This document shows, in pieces, positions 16,146 to 25,365 of a stretch of DNA of 64,000 bases. The DNA is taken from positions 1-64,000 of the forward strand of contig MPNE01000013.1 of the NCBI GenBank assembly GCA_002238865.1. Direction: 5' to 3'. Both the position numbers and the translations under genes were made by a program. Below the pieces are notes generated by a model. The model was not told the DNA's origin. It saw only the letters and a list, made by a program, of their open reading frames with translations, and ran no database searches. Positions within the stretch are counted from its first letter, which is position 1, and each line of letters opens with the position of its first letter. This DNA is from Gemmatimonadetes bacterium bin94. GTDB taxonomy: Bacteria > Gemmatimonadota > Gemmatimonadetes > Longimicrobiales > Gaopeijiaceae.

Positions 16146-16991
16146 ATGACAACCGCCGCCGCCGATTCGGACGTCCTGCGCGTCACCCGCCTCTGGACCT
16201 ACCCCGTCAAGGGTGCCCGCGGCACCGAGCTGGAATCGATGGAATTCGACGATCTGGGACCCCGCTTCGACCGCCGATGGATGGTGGTGAGGCCGGACGG
16301 AGGATTCGTCAGCCAACGCGACACGCCACGACTGGCCATCGTACACCCCCGGCTCGGCGACGGCCTCCTGACGCTGGAGGCTGCGGGCATGACCGCCCTG
16401 ACGCTTCCTTTCGCGCCTGCCGGCGGCCCGGTTCGGGTCCGCATTCACGGTCTGGACGCGGACGCACGTGCCGTCGGACCCGCGGCCGACGAGTGGCTGT
16501 CCACGGTGCTGGGCGGCGACTTCCGGCTGGTCTTCATGCGGGACGAGGACAAGCGCCCGACGGATCCTGCATACGCCGAAGGGCACAGCGTCAGCTTCGC
16601 CGACGGGTTCCCGGCTCTGCTGGTGAGCGACGAATCGGTCGAGGAGCTCGCCCGCCGCGTGGGCCGCCGCATACCGGTGGAGCGCTTTCGCCCCAACGTC
16701 GTCGTGTCCGGCGACCATCCCCACGACGAGGACATGTGGCAGCGCTTTGCCGTCGGCAGCCTGGGGTTCAGCGGCGTCAAGCTGTGTACCCGCTGCAAAG
16801 TCACCACGACCGACCAGCTCACCGGTGTCCGCGATCCGGACTCGGAACCGCTGAGGTCGCTTGCTCTGTATCGCCGCATCGAGTCCAACGTCTACTTCGG
16901 GGTCAATGTGGTGCACCACGGCCCGGGGAGGATCTCGGTTGGCGACGCGGTGGAGGTGCTCGAACGAGGCCCCGTGCCGGGGCTGCACTAA
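16146..16991 (+). CDS. MOSC domain protein (YcbX/mARC-like)
   Basis: A 281-aa cytoplasmic protein with an N-terminal MOSC beta-barrel (RLWTYPVKGARGTELESMEFDDLGPRFDRR..., in order YPVKG, then DRRWMVVRPDG) and a C-terminal MOSC domain containing RFRPNVVVSG and the Cys-bearing segment KLCTRCKVTTTDQLTG. In relatives (mARC, YcbX) the Cys ligates the molybdenum cofactor and the enzymes reduce N-hydroxylated compounds with electrons from a ferredoxin or cytochrome b5 partner. The ATG at 16146 has GAGGGAA about 5 nt upstream. No Fe-S domain is fused here, so it would need a separate donor. Confidence 0.82.
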   Translation: MTTAAADSDVLRVTRLWTYPVKGARGTELESMEFDDLGPRFDRRWMVVRPDGGFVSQRDTPRLAIVHPRLGDGLLTLEAAGMTALTLPFAPAGGPVRVRIHGLDADARAVGPAADEWLSTVLGGDFRLVFMRDEDKRPTDPAYAEGHSVSFADGFPALLVSDESVEELARRVGRRIPVERFRPNVVVSGDHPHDEDMWQRFAVGSLGFSGVKLCTRCKVTTTDQLTGVRDPDSEPLRSLALYRRIESNVYFGVNVVHHGPGRISVGDAVEVLERGPVPGLH

Positions 16992-17009
16992 GGGGGGCCA
17001 GGAGCCCGA

Positions 17010-19502
17010 ATGTCCGTAGCCCGCATGCGCGATCGCGTCCTCGACCGTCACATCGAGGAAGAGATGCGCCACTCGTTCCTCGACTACTCGATGAGCGTGA
17101 TCGTGCGGCGGGCTCTACCCGATGTGAGGGACGGCCTGAAGCCCGTGCACCGGCGGATCCTCGTCGCCATGCACGGCCTGGGCCTCCAGCCCGACCGCGG
17201 TTACAAGAAGAGCGCCAGCGTCGTCGGCGAGGTGCTGGGCAAGTACCACCCGCACGGCGACACCGCTGTATACGACGCTCTCGTGCGGATGGTGCAGGAG
17301 TTCTCGCTCCGCTATCCGCTCGTCGACGGGCAGGGCAATTTCGGCTCCATCGACGGGGACTCGGCCGCCGCCTACCGTTACACGGAAGCTCGCCTTGCGG
17401 CTATCGCGACCGAGCTCCTGGCGGAGATCGAGAAGGACACGGTCGAATGGGAGAACAACTTCGACGACCGCCTGAAGGAGCCGACGGTTCTCCCCTGCCG
17501 GATCCCGAACCTGCTCGTCAATGGCTGTTCGGGGATCGCCGTGGGCATGAGCACGAACGTGCCGCCGCACAACCTCGGCGAGGTTGCCGCGGCGCTTCGT
17601 ACCCTGGTCGCCAACCCGGACTGCGAAACCGCCGATCTGATGAAGCATCTGCCGGGGCCCGACTTCCCGACGGGCGGATACATCGTGGGGCGGTCGGGGA
17701 TCCGCAAGATGTACGAGACGGGCCGTGGAAGCATCACGATGAGAGCGCGCGTGGTCACCGAGGCCGTGCGGGGGGGGCGCAAGCAGCTCGTTGTCACCGA
17801 ACTCCCGTACGCGGTTTCGAAGTCACGGATCATTGCCCAGATCGCGGGCCTTTCGCGAAAGGGCAACCTCCCGGATGTGGCCGACCTGCGCGACGAATCC
17901 GACCGCGAGGGGATCCGGCTGGTGGTCGAGCTGAAGCGGGGGACGGACACCAGCCGGATCATGGCGCTGCTGTTCAAGAAAACCGTGCTTCAGTGCAACT
18001 TCGGCGCGATCATGTTGGCTCTGGACGGGGGGAAACAACCCGAAGAGTTTGCGCTGAAGGAGTTGCTCGGACGCTTCCGCGATCACCGGCTCGAAGTGAT
18101 CCGCCGGCGCTCGCACTTCGATCTGGAGAAGGCCGAGACCGATCTCCACATCACACGGGGCCTGCTCCTCGCGTTGGCCCACATCGATGACGTGATCGAC
18201 GAGATCAAGCGTTCAACCGACCGCTCCGAGGCTGCCGCGCGGCTCCGGGACCGCTTCGGGCTGAGCGACATCCAGGCCGACGCCATTCTGCGCATGCGCC
18301 TGGCCAGGCTCACCGCGCTGGAAGCGGACCAGCTCCGCGCCAGGGAACGGTCCCTTGTCGCCGCGATCGGGGAGCTTCGTGCCCTCCTGAAGGACGAACG
18401 GCTTCAGCTCGACGTGATGATGCAGGAGTTGAACGAGGTCGTGGAGCGCTACTCCGACCCCCGCCGCACGGTGATCATGGCCCGCGAGGAGAAGGCCGAC
18501 TTCGCTTACGTGGAGTCGGGGATCGCGGACGAGGACGTTGTGGTGACCTTCTCCCATCAGGGCCATGTGAAGCGCATCCCGATGCATCTGTACCGCCGCC
18601 GCGTGGCCGCGGGCCTGGAGCTGGCCGCGATGGAGCGGTTCCGGGGCGACTACCTCGAGACCGTGTCCGTCGCGCGGACGCGGGGCTGGCTCCTGTGCTT
18701 CACGAGCAAGGGTCATGTGCATTTTCTCAGGGTCGAAGACATCCCAGAGGGGTCGCGCGCTTCCCGGGGGAAATCGATCTGGGCGCTTCTCGGTGTCGAC
18801 CGGCGCGACCGCATCGTTGCCACCCTGTCGATCGACGACCTGAGCGAGGACCGCTACCTGACCTTCGCGACTCGCGGGGGGTTGTTGAAGCGAACCCGGC
18901 TGGGCGAATTCTCGAACCCGAAGGCCGGGGGCATCATCGCGATGCGGGTGCGCCCCGCCGACGCGGTGCTGGACGTGAAGAGCACACACGGCGACGCCGA
19001 GTTCCTGCTCGTCTCGCGGAACGGTCGCGCGATCCGCTTCCCGGAACGGGATGTGCCGGTCATGGGCCGCGTCGCGCAGGGGGTCAAGGGGATCGGGCTG
19101 CAGGATGGGGACGAGGCGATCGCGCTGGTCATCGCCCTGAGAGAAACGTCGATTCTGATGGTGGCCGACTCCGGAGCCGGGAAGCGAACGTCCATTTCGG
19201 AGTTTCCGTTGCAGCGGCGAGGCGGGCTGGGGGCCCGCACCGCGCCCATGACCGACCGCAGTGCCAAACTCGTGGCTGCGATGGAGGCCCTGGACGATGA
19301 CAGGGTGGTGCTGATCTCCGCCGGAGGCGTACTTACCGGGCTCGGCGCGGGCGAGGTTCCCGTCCAGCGACGGACCGCGGGGGCCCGCGCCGTCCTGCGC
19401 CTCGCGCCGGGCGACCGCATCGTCGAAGTCACCCGGCTGCACGGGGAGCCTCCCGCGCAGGGGCCTCAATTCGACCTTCTGGCAGCCCATGACGTTTCGT
19501 AG
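17010..19502 (+). CDS. Type IIA DNA topoisomerase subunit A (GyrA/ParC family)
   Basis: DNA-cleaving subunit, 830 aa. N-terminal motifs: [38 protein letters not shown] (the fluoroquinolone region: Thr85 and Asp89 here) and the catalytic Tyr124 in [15 protein letters not shown] partner (GyrB/ParE) is not in the window. The C-terminal part (about 500-815) is a six-bladed beta-pinwheel. The canonical GyrA-box position in blade 1, between the YRRRVAAG and ELAAM stretches, is degenerate, whereas a clear QRRGGLG box occurs in a late blade (about residue 735). Since the box in blade 1 is needed for wrapping and negative supercoiling, the enzyme may act more like a decatenase. Length fits GyrA better than ParC. 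The gene is about 18 kb from the origin and not next to gyrB. Confidence 0.9.
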   Translation: MSVARMRDRVLDRHIEEEMRHSFLDYSMSVIVRRALPDVRDGLKPVHRRILVAMHGLGLQPDRGYKKSASVVGEVLGKYHPHGDTAVYDALVRMVQEFSLRYPLVDGQGNFGSIDGDSAAAYRYTEARLAAIATELLAEIEKDTVEWENNFDDRLKEPTVLPCRIPNLLVNGCSGIAVGMSTNVPPHNLGEVAAALRTLVANPDCETADLMKHLPGPDFPTGGYIVGRSGIRKMYETGRGSITMRARVVTEAVRGGRKQLVVTELPYAVSKSRIIAQIAGLSRKGNLPDVADLRDESDREGIRLVVELKRGTDTSRIMALLFKKTVLQCNFGAIMLALDGGKQPEEFALKELLGRFRDHRLEVIRRRSHFDLEKAETDLHITRGLLLALAHIDDVIDEIKRSTDRSEAAARLRDRFGLSDIQADAILRMRLARLTALEADQLRARERSLVAAIGELRALLKDERLQLDVMMQELNEVVERYSDPRRTVIMAREEKADFAYVESGIADEDVVVTFSHQGHVKRIPMHLYRRRVAAGLELAAMERFRGDYLETVSVARTRGWLLCFTSKGHVHFLRVEDIPEGSRASRGKSIWALLGVDRRDRIVATLSIDDLSEDRYLTFATRGGLLKRTRLGEFSNPKAGGIIAMRVRPADAVLDVKSTHGDAEFLLVSRNGRAIRFPERDVPVMGRVAQGVKGIGLQDGDEAIALVIALRETSILMVADSGAGKRTSISEFPLQRRGGLGARTAPMTDRSAKLVAAMEALDDDRVVLISAGGVLTGLGAGEVPVQRRTAGARAVLRLAPGDRIVEVTRLHGEPPAQGPQFDLLAAHDVS

Positions 19503-19517
19503 AGTGGTCTGTACGCC

Positions 19518-20663
19518 ATGAGGTTCCTCGTTCTGGGAGGCGGCGCCCAGGGTTCCGCCGCCGCCTACGACCTTCTCCAGGCAGAAGATGTTCGCGAGGT
19601 CGTCGTGGCCGACCTTCGCACCGAACCGGTCCACCGTGCGCTCCAGCCCCATCTGGGGGGCCGCCTCACCATCCGCCGGATCGATGCTTCCTCCGGGCGA
19701 GAGGTCAGCGCCGCGATGCGGGGAGCTACCGGCGTCCTCTGTGCGCTGCCCTACTACTTCAACCTCGAAATGACGCGGCTGGCGTTGGAGGCGGGCGCCC
19801 ACTACGCCGATCTGGGCGGAAACACCGCAATCGTGAACCGGCAGCGGCACCTCGACGGGACGGCCCGGGAAAAAGGTCTGTCCGTGACGCCGGACATCGG
19901 GCTGGCGCCCGGGTTGGTCAACATCCTCGCACAGGCCGGCATTGCCGAGATGGACAGGACCAACTCGGTCCGGCTGTGGGTCGGCGGCCTCCCCCAGGAC
20001 CCGAAGCCGCCTCTGAACTACCAGATCGTCTACTCGCTGGAGGGTGTGTTCGACTACTACGTAACGCCTGCCGAGATCCTCCGGGACGGCCGGAGAACGA
20101 CCGTGGAGGCGCTGTCAGGGTTGGAGGAGCTGGACTTCCCGGCTCCCGTCGGCCGCCTGGAGGCGTTCCACACCGGCGGGGGAACTTCCACGCTGCCGCA
20201 CCGCTACGAAGGGCGGATCGGCGTGGTGGAATACAAGACGCTGCGGTATCCGGGGCACGCTCGCATCATGCGCGCGATCCGGGACCTCGGCCTCCTGAGC
20301 GACCGCGATGTCGACTACAACGGGCACCGGATCAACCCGCGCAAGTTCTTCATCGAGCAGATCACGCCCCTGCTGGCAAACGAGCAAGGCGGGGACATGG
20401 TCGTCGCTCGCGTCGAGGTGGCGGGGGAAAAGGACGGACAGCCGGCCCGAATCCGCTACGAACTCGTCGACTACCACGACCCGGTGACCGGGATCACCGC
20501 CATGGCCCGGACCACGGGGTTCTCGCTGGCCGCCACGGCCCTGATGCAGGCCCGCGGAGAGGTGTCCGCTCCCGGCGTGGGCACGCCCGACGAAGTGATC
20601 CGGCCCGACCTGTACGTCGAGGAACTCGGACGGCGGGGCATCCGTGTGGTCCGGTCCGGGTAG
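19518..20663 (+). CDS. Saccharopine-dehydrogenase family protein (lysine dehydrogenase-like)
   Basis: NAD(P)-dependent oxidoreductase of 381 aa. The N-terminus is a Rossmann nucleotide-binding fold (MRFLVLGGGAQGSAAAYDLL), followed by LCALPYYFNLEMTRLALEAGAHYADLGGN, typical of the saccharopine dehydrogenase family, and the substrate domain with LEGVFDYYVTPAEIL, EAFHTGGGTSTLP and RYPGHARIM. The closest known type is L-lysine 6-dehydrogenase or related lysine-catabolic enzymes, but the exact substrate is uncertain. It starts 15 bp after the topoisomerase stop with no obvious functional link. ATG start; no leader. Confidence 0.8.
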   Translation: MRFLVLGGGAQGSAAAYDLLQAEDVREVVVADLRTEPVHRALQPHLGGRLTIRRIDASSGREVSAAMRGATGVLCALPYYFNLEMTRLALEAGAHYADLGGNTAIVNRQRHLDGTAREKGLSVTPDIGLAPGLVNILAQAGIAEMDRTNSVRLWVGGLPQDPKPPLNYQIVYSLEGVFDYYVTPAEILRDGRRTTVEALSGLEELDFPAPVGRLEAFHTGGGTSTLPHRYEGRIGVVEYKTLRYPGHARIMRAIRDLGLLSDRDVDYNGHRINPRKFFIEQITPLLANEQGGDMVVARVEVAGEKDGQPARIRYELVDYHDPVTGITAMARTTGFSLAATALMQARGEVSAPGVGTPDEVIRPDLYVEELGRRGIRVVRSG

Positions 20664-20860
20664 GCGCGTCGGTCATCACCGCAAGGGCCGTCGCGGCGCG
20701 AACCCCGCTGGCCGGGTTGCCGCGTGGCCGGTTTGAACCGTGGCCGATTTCATTACCTTGGTTGGCCATCTCATCGCGCAGGACACACGCCCCGGGCGTG
20801 TTCCGCCGCAACCGGCGACCCGCGCCGAGTTCCCGGGTCCGCCCCAATACATCGAGGACC

Positions 20861-21931
20861 ATGATCCGATCCAACACCCTTCTGCTCGCGGCCCTTGTGG
20901 CCATTGCTTCGCCCTCGCAGTCCCAAGGCCAGTCGGGGGCAGCCGCGTCGACGCTGGTCAAGCAGGGAGAAACCCGCTTCGGCGAAATTACCCAACTCAC
21001 CTTCGAAGGCGAGAACGCCGAGGCTTATTGGGCCTTTGACGGCTCCACGCTGATCTTCCAGTCGACGCCAACCGCCGGAAGGGGGTGCGACCAGATCTAC
21101 ACGCTCGACCCGGCCACCGGCGCCCGTGACCGGGTCAGCACTGGCGACGGCCGCACGACGTGCGCGTATTTCTATCCGGACGGAGACCGGATCCTCTACT
21201 CGTCCACGCACCACTTCAACCTTGCCTGCCCCACCCCTCCCGACTTCTCCATGGGGTATGTCTGGGCCGTGTACCCGAGCTTCGACATCTTCGCGGCGGA
21301 CGCCGACGGTTCGAACGTGGTACAGCTCACCTCGTCGTTCGGGTACGACGCCGAGGCCACCTTCTCGCCCACCGGCGACCGCATCATCTTCACCTCGGTG
21401 CGCGACGGCGACCTCGACCTCTACTCGATGCGCCCTGACGGCTCCGACGTTACCCGCATCACCGATCGGCTCGGCTACGATGGCGGCGCGTTCTACAGCC
21501 CCGACGGCACAAGGATCGTCTGGCGGGCGCATTACCCCGAGACGCAGGAAGCCAGGGAGGACTATCTCTCCCTCCTGGCCGAGGGCCTCATCCGTCCCTC
21601 GGCCCTCGAGATCTACGTGGCCGACGCGGACGGCTCAAACCCGCGCCAACTGACCGACAACGGCGCCGCGAACTTCGCCCCCTATTGGCACCCGTCCGGG
21701 GAGCAGATCATCTTCTCGTCGAACATGGACGACCCGCAGGGGCGGGAGTTCGAGCTCTACCTGATCAATGTGGACGGCACCGGCCTGGAGCGCGTCACCT
21801 GGTCGGAGGGCTTCGACGGCTTCCCCGTTTTTCATCCGGACGGTACCCGTCTGGTGTTCGGATCAAACCGCAACGAGTCGCACGAGGGCAACACCAACCT
21901 GTTTCTGGTGGAATGGCTGGACGGGCGCTGA
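20861..21931 (+). CDS. Secreted TolB-like (PD40) beta-propeller protein
   Basis: Exported protein of 356 aa, with signal peptide MIRSNTLLLAALVAIASPSQSQ at the ATG at 20861. It holds repeated PD40/WD40-like blades with the consensus xxADADGSNxxQLTxxxxYDxxxxFSPxGxRIIFxS; clear copies occur around ADADGSNVVQLTSSFGYD, MRPDGSDVTRITDRL, ADADGSNPRQLTDNGA and NVDGTGLERVTW. Such propellers bind partners or peptides in the periplasm; TolB itself is part of Tol-Pal. The gene is not next to tol genes, so the role is unknown. The upstream gap of 197 bp probably holds its promoter; a hairpin follows its stop. Confidence 0.8.
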   Translation: MIRSNTLLLAALVAIASPSQSQGQSGAAASTLVKQGETRFGEITQLTFEGENAEAYWAFDGSTLIFQSTPTAGRGCDQIYTLDPATGARDRVSTGDGRTTCAYFYPDGDRILYSSTHHFNLACPTPPDFSMGYVWAVYPSFDIFAADADGSNVVQLTSSFGYDAEATFSPTGDRIIFTSVRDGDLDLYSMRPDGSDVTRITDRLGYDGGAFYSPDGTRIVWRAHYPETQEAREDYLSLLAEGLIRPSALEIYVADADGSNPRQLTDNGAANFAPYWHPSGEQIIFSSNMDDPQGREFELYLINVDGTGLERVTWSEGFDGFPVFHPDGTRLVFGSNRNESHEGNTNLFLVEWLDGR

Positions 21932-21952
21932 CGAGGGTACGGCAACACAAGA

Positions 21953-21976
21953 AAATGTAAGGTCCGCTTTACATTT
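21953..21976. terminator. Hairpin between convergent genes
   Basis: AAATGTAA (21953-21960) and TTACATTT (21969-21976) are perfect inverted repeats with an 8-nt loop, lying between the ends of the PD40 gene and the Nudix gene. The position fits a shared transcription terminator, although the stem is AT-rich. Confidence 0.5.
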
Positions 21977-22007
21977 GGTAATGGCGAGTTGACATTTTGA
22001 CGCTCCT

Positions 22008-22628
22008 CTACACCGCCTCCAGGAACCACATCAGCACCCGGTAGGTAAGCCCCCAGATCACGCGGTCTTCGATTCGGACACAGGGGAACCACCTCACCTC
22101 CCCACCCTGCTTCCACGCGTAGCTGCCACGGTTGCTCTCGTCGGTCAGCGCGTCGATCCGGAACCAGTGCACCGAGGCCACTTCCCGGCTGTTGACCCGC
22201 GCCGCCGCCCCGGGTTCGGCCCGGAAGACGAAGGGCCAGATGGCGATCGCGGGAAGGCGCACGCCCTGGGGCCGCAGCATCTCGATCCGCCCCACCGTGT
22301 CCCGGGCGGCATCGAGTCGCAATCCCGTCTCTTCCCGCGTTTCGCGAACCGACGCGGCCAACAGCCCGGCGTCCGCGTCGTCCACCCTCCCACCCGGCAG
22401 AGCCATCTGCCCCGACCACGGATCGCGCGCCGACTCGGCCCTCTGGATCGCCAGCACTTCGCAAGCCCTCACCATCGGGTCGGTCACGCCGGGGGGCGGA
22501 CGCAGGATCAGGGCGATCGCCGCGTTTCTGTGGCGCGGGTCCGGGACCGCCGATTCGACGGGCCCGAAACGGTCGGCCAGCACGGCGGGCAGCCGGGACA
22601 GGCGCGTCGCAACGGGAATTTCCGCCAA
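22008..22628 (-). CDS. Nudix hydrolase, CoA-pyrophosphatase (NudL)-like
   Basis: Cytoplasmic hydrolase of about 206 aa with a Nudix domain. The Nudix box reads GGRVDDADAGLLAASVRETREETGL: the REtREETGL half is intact (residues about 105-113), and GQMALPGGR precedes it. The arrangement EVLAIQRAESARDPWSGQMALPGG matches the CoA pyrophosphatase subfamily, which cleaves CoA to phosphopantetheine and 3 prime,5 prime-ADP. The TTG at 22628, eight bases after the queE stop, is chosen because upstream residues of the open frame lie inside queE and look unlike a protein; no strong ribosome binding site is seen. It probably shares the queE transcript. Confidence 0.78.
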   Translation of the reverse strand: MAEIPVATRLSRLPAVLADRFGPVESAVPDPRHRNAAIALILRPPPGVTDPMVRACEVLAIQRAESARDPWSGQMALPGGRVDDADAGLLAASVRETREETGLRLDAARDTVGRIEMLRPQGVRLPAIAIWPFVFRAEPGAAARVNSREVASVHWFRIDALTDESNRGSYAWKQGGEVRWFPCVRIEDRVIWGLTYRVLMWFLEAV

Positions 22629-22635
22629 GAGTCCG

Positions 22636-23358
22636 CTACACTCCCGCCCGATCCGGTCCCCAGATGTGCTTGTGAAGCTGGGTCTGGAACCGGACCGGAA
22701 GGCCGCTCGCCAGGAGCGACTCGGCCAGCCCCTCCACCCCTTGCATTCCCCACACCGGCGACACCAGGAGCGCACCGAGTGATCCTTCCCGGACCCTCCG
22801 GTCGAGTCCGTGGCGCCGGATCACGGCCGCGGCCCATTCGAAGTCTTCATGGCCGGACACCACGAACTTGACTTCGTCACGACGTGTCAGGTGATCCAGG
22901 TTCGACCACAGGTTCCGCCGTTCCTCGCCCGAGCCCGGGCACTTCAGATCCATGATCCGATGAACGCGGTCGTCGAGAACGCTCACGTCCAGGGCACCCG
23001 AAGTCTCCACCAGCACGGTGCAGCCCGCCGCCAGAAGGCGCTCGGCCAGCACTGCCGCGCCGGGCTGGACGAGGGGCTCCCCACCCGTGATCTCCACGAG
23101 GCGGCACCCGGTTGCCTCGACGGCCGCAAGGACTTCGCCGATCGACATCCGGGTCCCGCCGTGAAAGGCGTACTCGGTGTCGCACCACACGCAACGGAGT
23201 GGACACCCCGTCAGGCGAACGAAGGTGCACGGCAACCCCGCCCAGGTGGACTCGCCCTGAATGGAGTGGAAGATTTCGGTCACGCGGACCGATTGCTTCC
23301 GGTCCCGGCCCGCCGCCGTGCGCACTGCCTCCCCGGCTTCCTCGCGACCCTGCCTCAC
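22636..23358 (-). CDS. queE: 7-carboxy-7-deazaguanine synthase QueE (radical SAM)
   Basis: Radical-SAM enzyme of the queuosine/7-deazaguanine pathway, converting 6-carboxy-tetrahydropterin to 7-carboxy-7-deazaguanine; cytoplasmic, 240 aa. Motifs: VTEIFHSIQGEST near the start, FVRLTGCPLRCVWCDTEYAFHGG (the CxxxCxxC cluster is read here as GCPLRCVWC), VEITGGEPLVQ and the DLKCPGSGE region. The GTG at 23358 overlaps the preceding stop (GTGA) and indicates coupling; the GTG at 23283 would remove an Arg-rich extension and give about 215 aa, nearer to the usual family length. No QueD, QueC or QueF gene is in the window. It is followed by a Nudix gene. Confidence 0.87.
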   Translation of the reverse strand: MRQGREEAGEAVRTAAGRDRKQSVRVTEIFHSIQGESTWAGLPCTFVRLTGCPLRCVWCDTEYAFHGGTRMSIGEVLAAVEATGCRLVEITGGEPLVQPGAAVLAERLLAAGCTVLVETSGALDVSVLDDRVHRIMDLKCPGSGEERRNLWSNLDHLTRRDEVKFVVSGHEDFEWAAAVIRRHGLDRRVREGSLGALLVSPVWGMQGVEGLAESLLASGLPVRFQTQLHKHIWGPDRAGV

Positions 23359-23717
23359 CCCGTCGCCCCGCCTTCCACCTTGCGGACGACGGCTTCGTTC
23401 AGGAGACGCTGTACCTCGTGCAGGGTTACGGCTTCGACGGCGTCGACCACGGCGGCGCGGCTCGATCCCCTCCAGAGCACCGGACTCTCCACGTGCCCCA
23501 CGATGCCGAGCCCGGTATCGGCCCACCGCGGGAAAACCAGGTATCCCACGACAGGCGCCCGGAGGTCGCCCGTCCGCTCCGTTTCGATCGACACGGTGTA
23601 CGGCTGCCCGTCCACCGCCTCGAACGCCGGGGGCCGGGTGTGAACCGACATGTACCCGCCCAGGGTCCGATCGTCCTCACCCTCGCCGGGTTCGGGAGGT
23701 TTCACCGGCTCTGCCAT
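23355..23717 (-). CDS. Hypothetical protein upstream of queE
   Basis: A 120-aa soluble protein with no recognised family: TLGGYMSVHTRPPAFEAVDGQPYTVSIETERTG, then PVVGYLVFPRWADTGLGIVGHVESP and an amphipathic helix AAVVDAVEAVTLHEVQRLLNEAVVRK at the C-terminus. The ATG at 23717 has GGAAGG about 10 nt upstream. It is the first gene of a three-gene minus-strand unit, coupled to queE by GTGA. A link to 7-deazaguanine chemistry is guilt by association only. Confidence 0.62.
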   Translation of the reverse strand: MAEPVKPPEPGEGEDDRTLGGYMSVHTRPPAFEAVDGQPYTVSIETERTGDLRAPVVGYLVFPRWADTGLGIVGHVESPVLWRGSSRAAVVDAVEAVTLHEVQRLLNEAVVRKVEGGATG

Positions 23718-23811
23718 CCAGCCAACTTCCTTCCGGGGATCGTGTGGTGCGGCTAAAGCTAACCGCTATCTTCATGGCGGCGGCACTCCCCGAACAAGGT
23801 TGGCCAGTACG

Positions 23812-24849
23812 GTGTTGGCAGCAGTCTTTCACGAAAACGGCGGCCCCGAGGTCGTCACGGTCGAAGGTATCGAGGCGCCGCGGCCCGGCCCGGGCGAGGT
23901 CCGAATCCGGGTCGAGGCCTCGTCGATGAACCATCTGGACCTGTGGATGCGGCGCGGCCTTCCGATCGATATCCCCATGCCGCACATCGGCGGCTCGGAC
24001 ATCGCCGGCATCGTGGACGAGGCCGGACCCGGAGCGGACCCGTCCTGGATCGGCAGGCGCGTGGTGGTCGACCCGTCCCTTTCCTACGACTGGTACCGGC
24101 TCGCGGCCCTCTCGAACGTGCGCGCGGAGCCGCTCTCGATCATCGGCGAGCACACGCAGGGAGGCTTTGCCGAATTCGCCGTCGCGCCGGCGGCCAACCT
24201 CATGGAAATCCCGGGACAGGTGGCGTCGACGACGGCTGCCGCGGCCGCGCTGGTCGGCGTCACGGCGTGGCGAGGACTGATGGTCCGGGGAGGACTGAGG
24301 GCGGGCGAACGCGTCCTGATCACCGGTGCGAGCGGTGGCGTCTCGACGATGGCGGTCCAGTACGCCAAGGCGGCCGGCGCGGAGGTCTTCGCGGTTACCT
24401 CCTCCGAGGAACGCGTTCGGCTGGTGAGGGAACTCGGTGCCGATCACGTCTTCGACCGCACCGCGACCGACTGGGGGAAGGAGATCTACAAGGCCACCGG
24501 CAAGCGCGGGGTGGATCTCTGCCTGGACTCGGTCGGCCAGGCGATCTGGGGCAGCCTGGTACGGGCACTGGCGGTGGGTGGCCGTCTGGTTTCCTTCGGC
24601 GCGACCACCGGCACCCGCGGCGAGGTCGATCTGCGTCTCCTGTTCTGGCGCCAGCTCTCGATCCTGGGATCCACAATGGGTACGGCGGCCGAGTTCCGGG
24701 CGGCCATGAACCTGGTCTTCAATGGGACGGTCACGCCCCCCGTGCACGCGGTGCTTCCCCTCTCCGAGGCACGGCGGGCCCATGAGATGCTGGAAGCTGG
24801 CCGCGTCTTCGGCAAACTGGTGCTCGTTCCGGGCCGGGGACTTCCATGA
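23812..24849 (+). CDS. Zinc-independent alcohol dehydrogenase/NADPH:quinone oxidoreductase-like protein
   Basis: Medium-chain dehydrogenase/reductase of 345 aa. The GTG at 23812 starts the domain VLAAVFHENGGPEVVTVEGIEAPRPGPGEVRIRVEA, the typical N-terminus. Next come the nucleotide-binding core (GERVLITGASGGVSTMAVQYAKAAGAEVFAV, Gly-rich loop about residues 165-180), the hinge LGADHVFDRTATDW and the C-terminal SEARRAHEMLEAGRVFGKLVL. No complete catalytic zinc pattern was recognised, so it is placed with quinone oxidoreductases and related enoyl reductases. The MazG-like gene overlaps the stop (ATGA). Confidence 0.83.
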   Translation: MLAAVFHENGGPEVVTVEGIEAPRPGPGEVRIRVEASSMNHLDLWMRRGLPIDIPMPHIGGSDIAGIVDEAGPGADPSWIGRRVVVDPSLSYDWYRLAALSNVRAEPLSIIGEHTQGGFAEFAVAPAANLMEIPGQVASTTAAAAALVGVTAWRGLMVRGGLRAGERVLITGASGGVSTMAVQYAKAAGAEVFAVTSSEERVRLVRELGADHVFDRTATDWGKEIYKATGKRGVDLCLDSVGQAIWGSLVRALAVGGRLVSFGATTGTRGEVDLRLLFWRQLSILGSTMGTAAEFRAAMNLVFNGTVTPPVHAVLPLSEARRAHEMLEAGRVFGKLVLVPGRGLP

Positions 24850-25211
24850 GGCTCCGGGACGCGCAGGACCGGGTCGACGACTGGATCAGCAGGTTCGAGG
24901 AAGGCTACTGGCCTCCGCTGGCAATCCTGGCCCGGCTGATGGAGGAGGTCGGCGAGCTGTCACGGGAGATCAACCACCGTTTCGGCTCCAAGCCCAAGCG
25001 GGCCGACGAGGCTCCGGTTGAACTCGAGCTCGAGATCGCGGACATCCTCTTCGTTCTGATCTCCCTGGCCAATCAACAGGGGATCGACCTGGAGCGCGCC
25101 TTTGCCCGGGTCATGGACAAGTACGAAGAACGGGACTGGGCGCGATGGACGCCCAGGCAACCGGCGGCGAAGTCCCCGCCCGGCACCGGGGGCGGCGACG
25201 CGCCAGCCTGA
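24846..25211 (+). CDS. MazG-like nucleotide pyrophosphohydrolase
   Basis: All-alpha NTP pyrophosphohydrolase-type protein, 121 aa. The EExxE motif is EEVGELSREIN (about residues 33-43), followed by the second acidic motif ELEIADILFVLISLANQ (ExxD type, about 65-75); these coordinate the metal ions in the MazG fold. Such enzymes hydrolyse nucleoside triphosphates to monophosphates, e.g. in house-cleaning. ATG overlaps the previous stop. The C-terminal 20 residues are low-complexity. The toxin-antitoxin partner mazEF is absent. Confidence 0.82.
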   Translation: MRLRDAQDRVDDWISRFEEGYWPPLAILARLMEEVGELSREINHRFGSKPKRADEAPVELELEIADILFVLISLANQQGIDLERAFARVMDKYEERDWARWTPRQPAAKSPPGTGGGDAPA

Positions 25212-25365
25212 GAGGTGCAACGGCGGGGCGGAGCCTTGTTGCCAGCCGCGCGGCCGACTCCACCCGGCTATCGGCTGCACCGAACCGGCTAACGGTTTCC
25301 GGGGCACCGCTGTCCTTCTGGCAAGGCGTCGCTTCGTTCGAATCACTTCAACCGACCGGACCTGA

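Noticed and set aside
20664-20860. Promoter-like TTGAAC and TACCTT upstream of the PD40 gene
   Set aside because: The spacer is only 15 bp and the predicted leader would be about 95 nt, so support is too weak to list.
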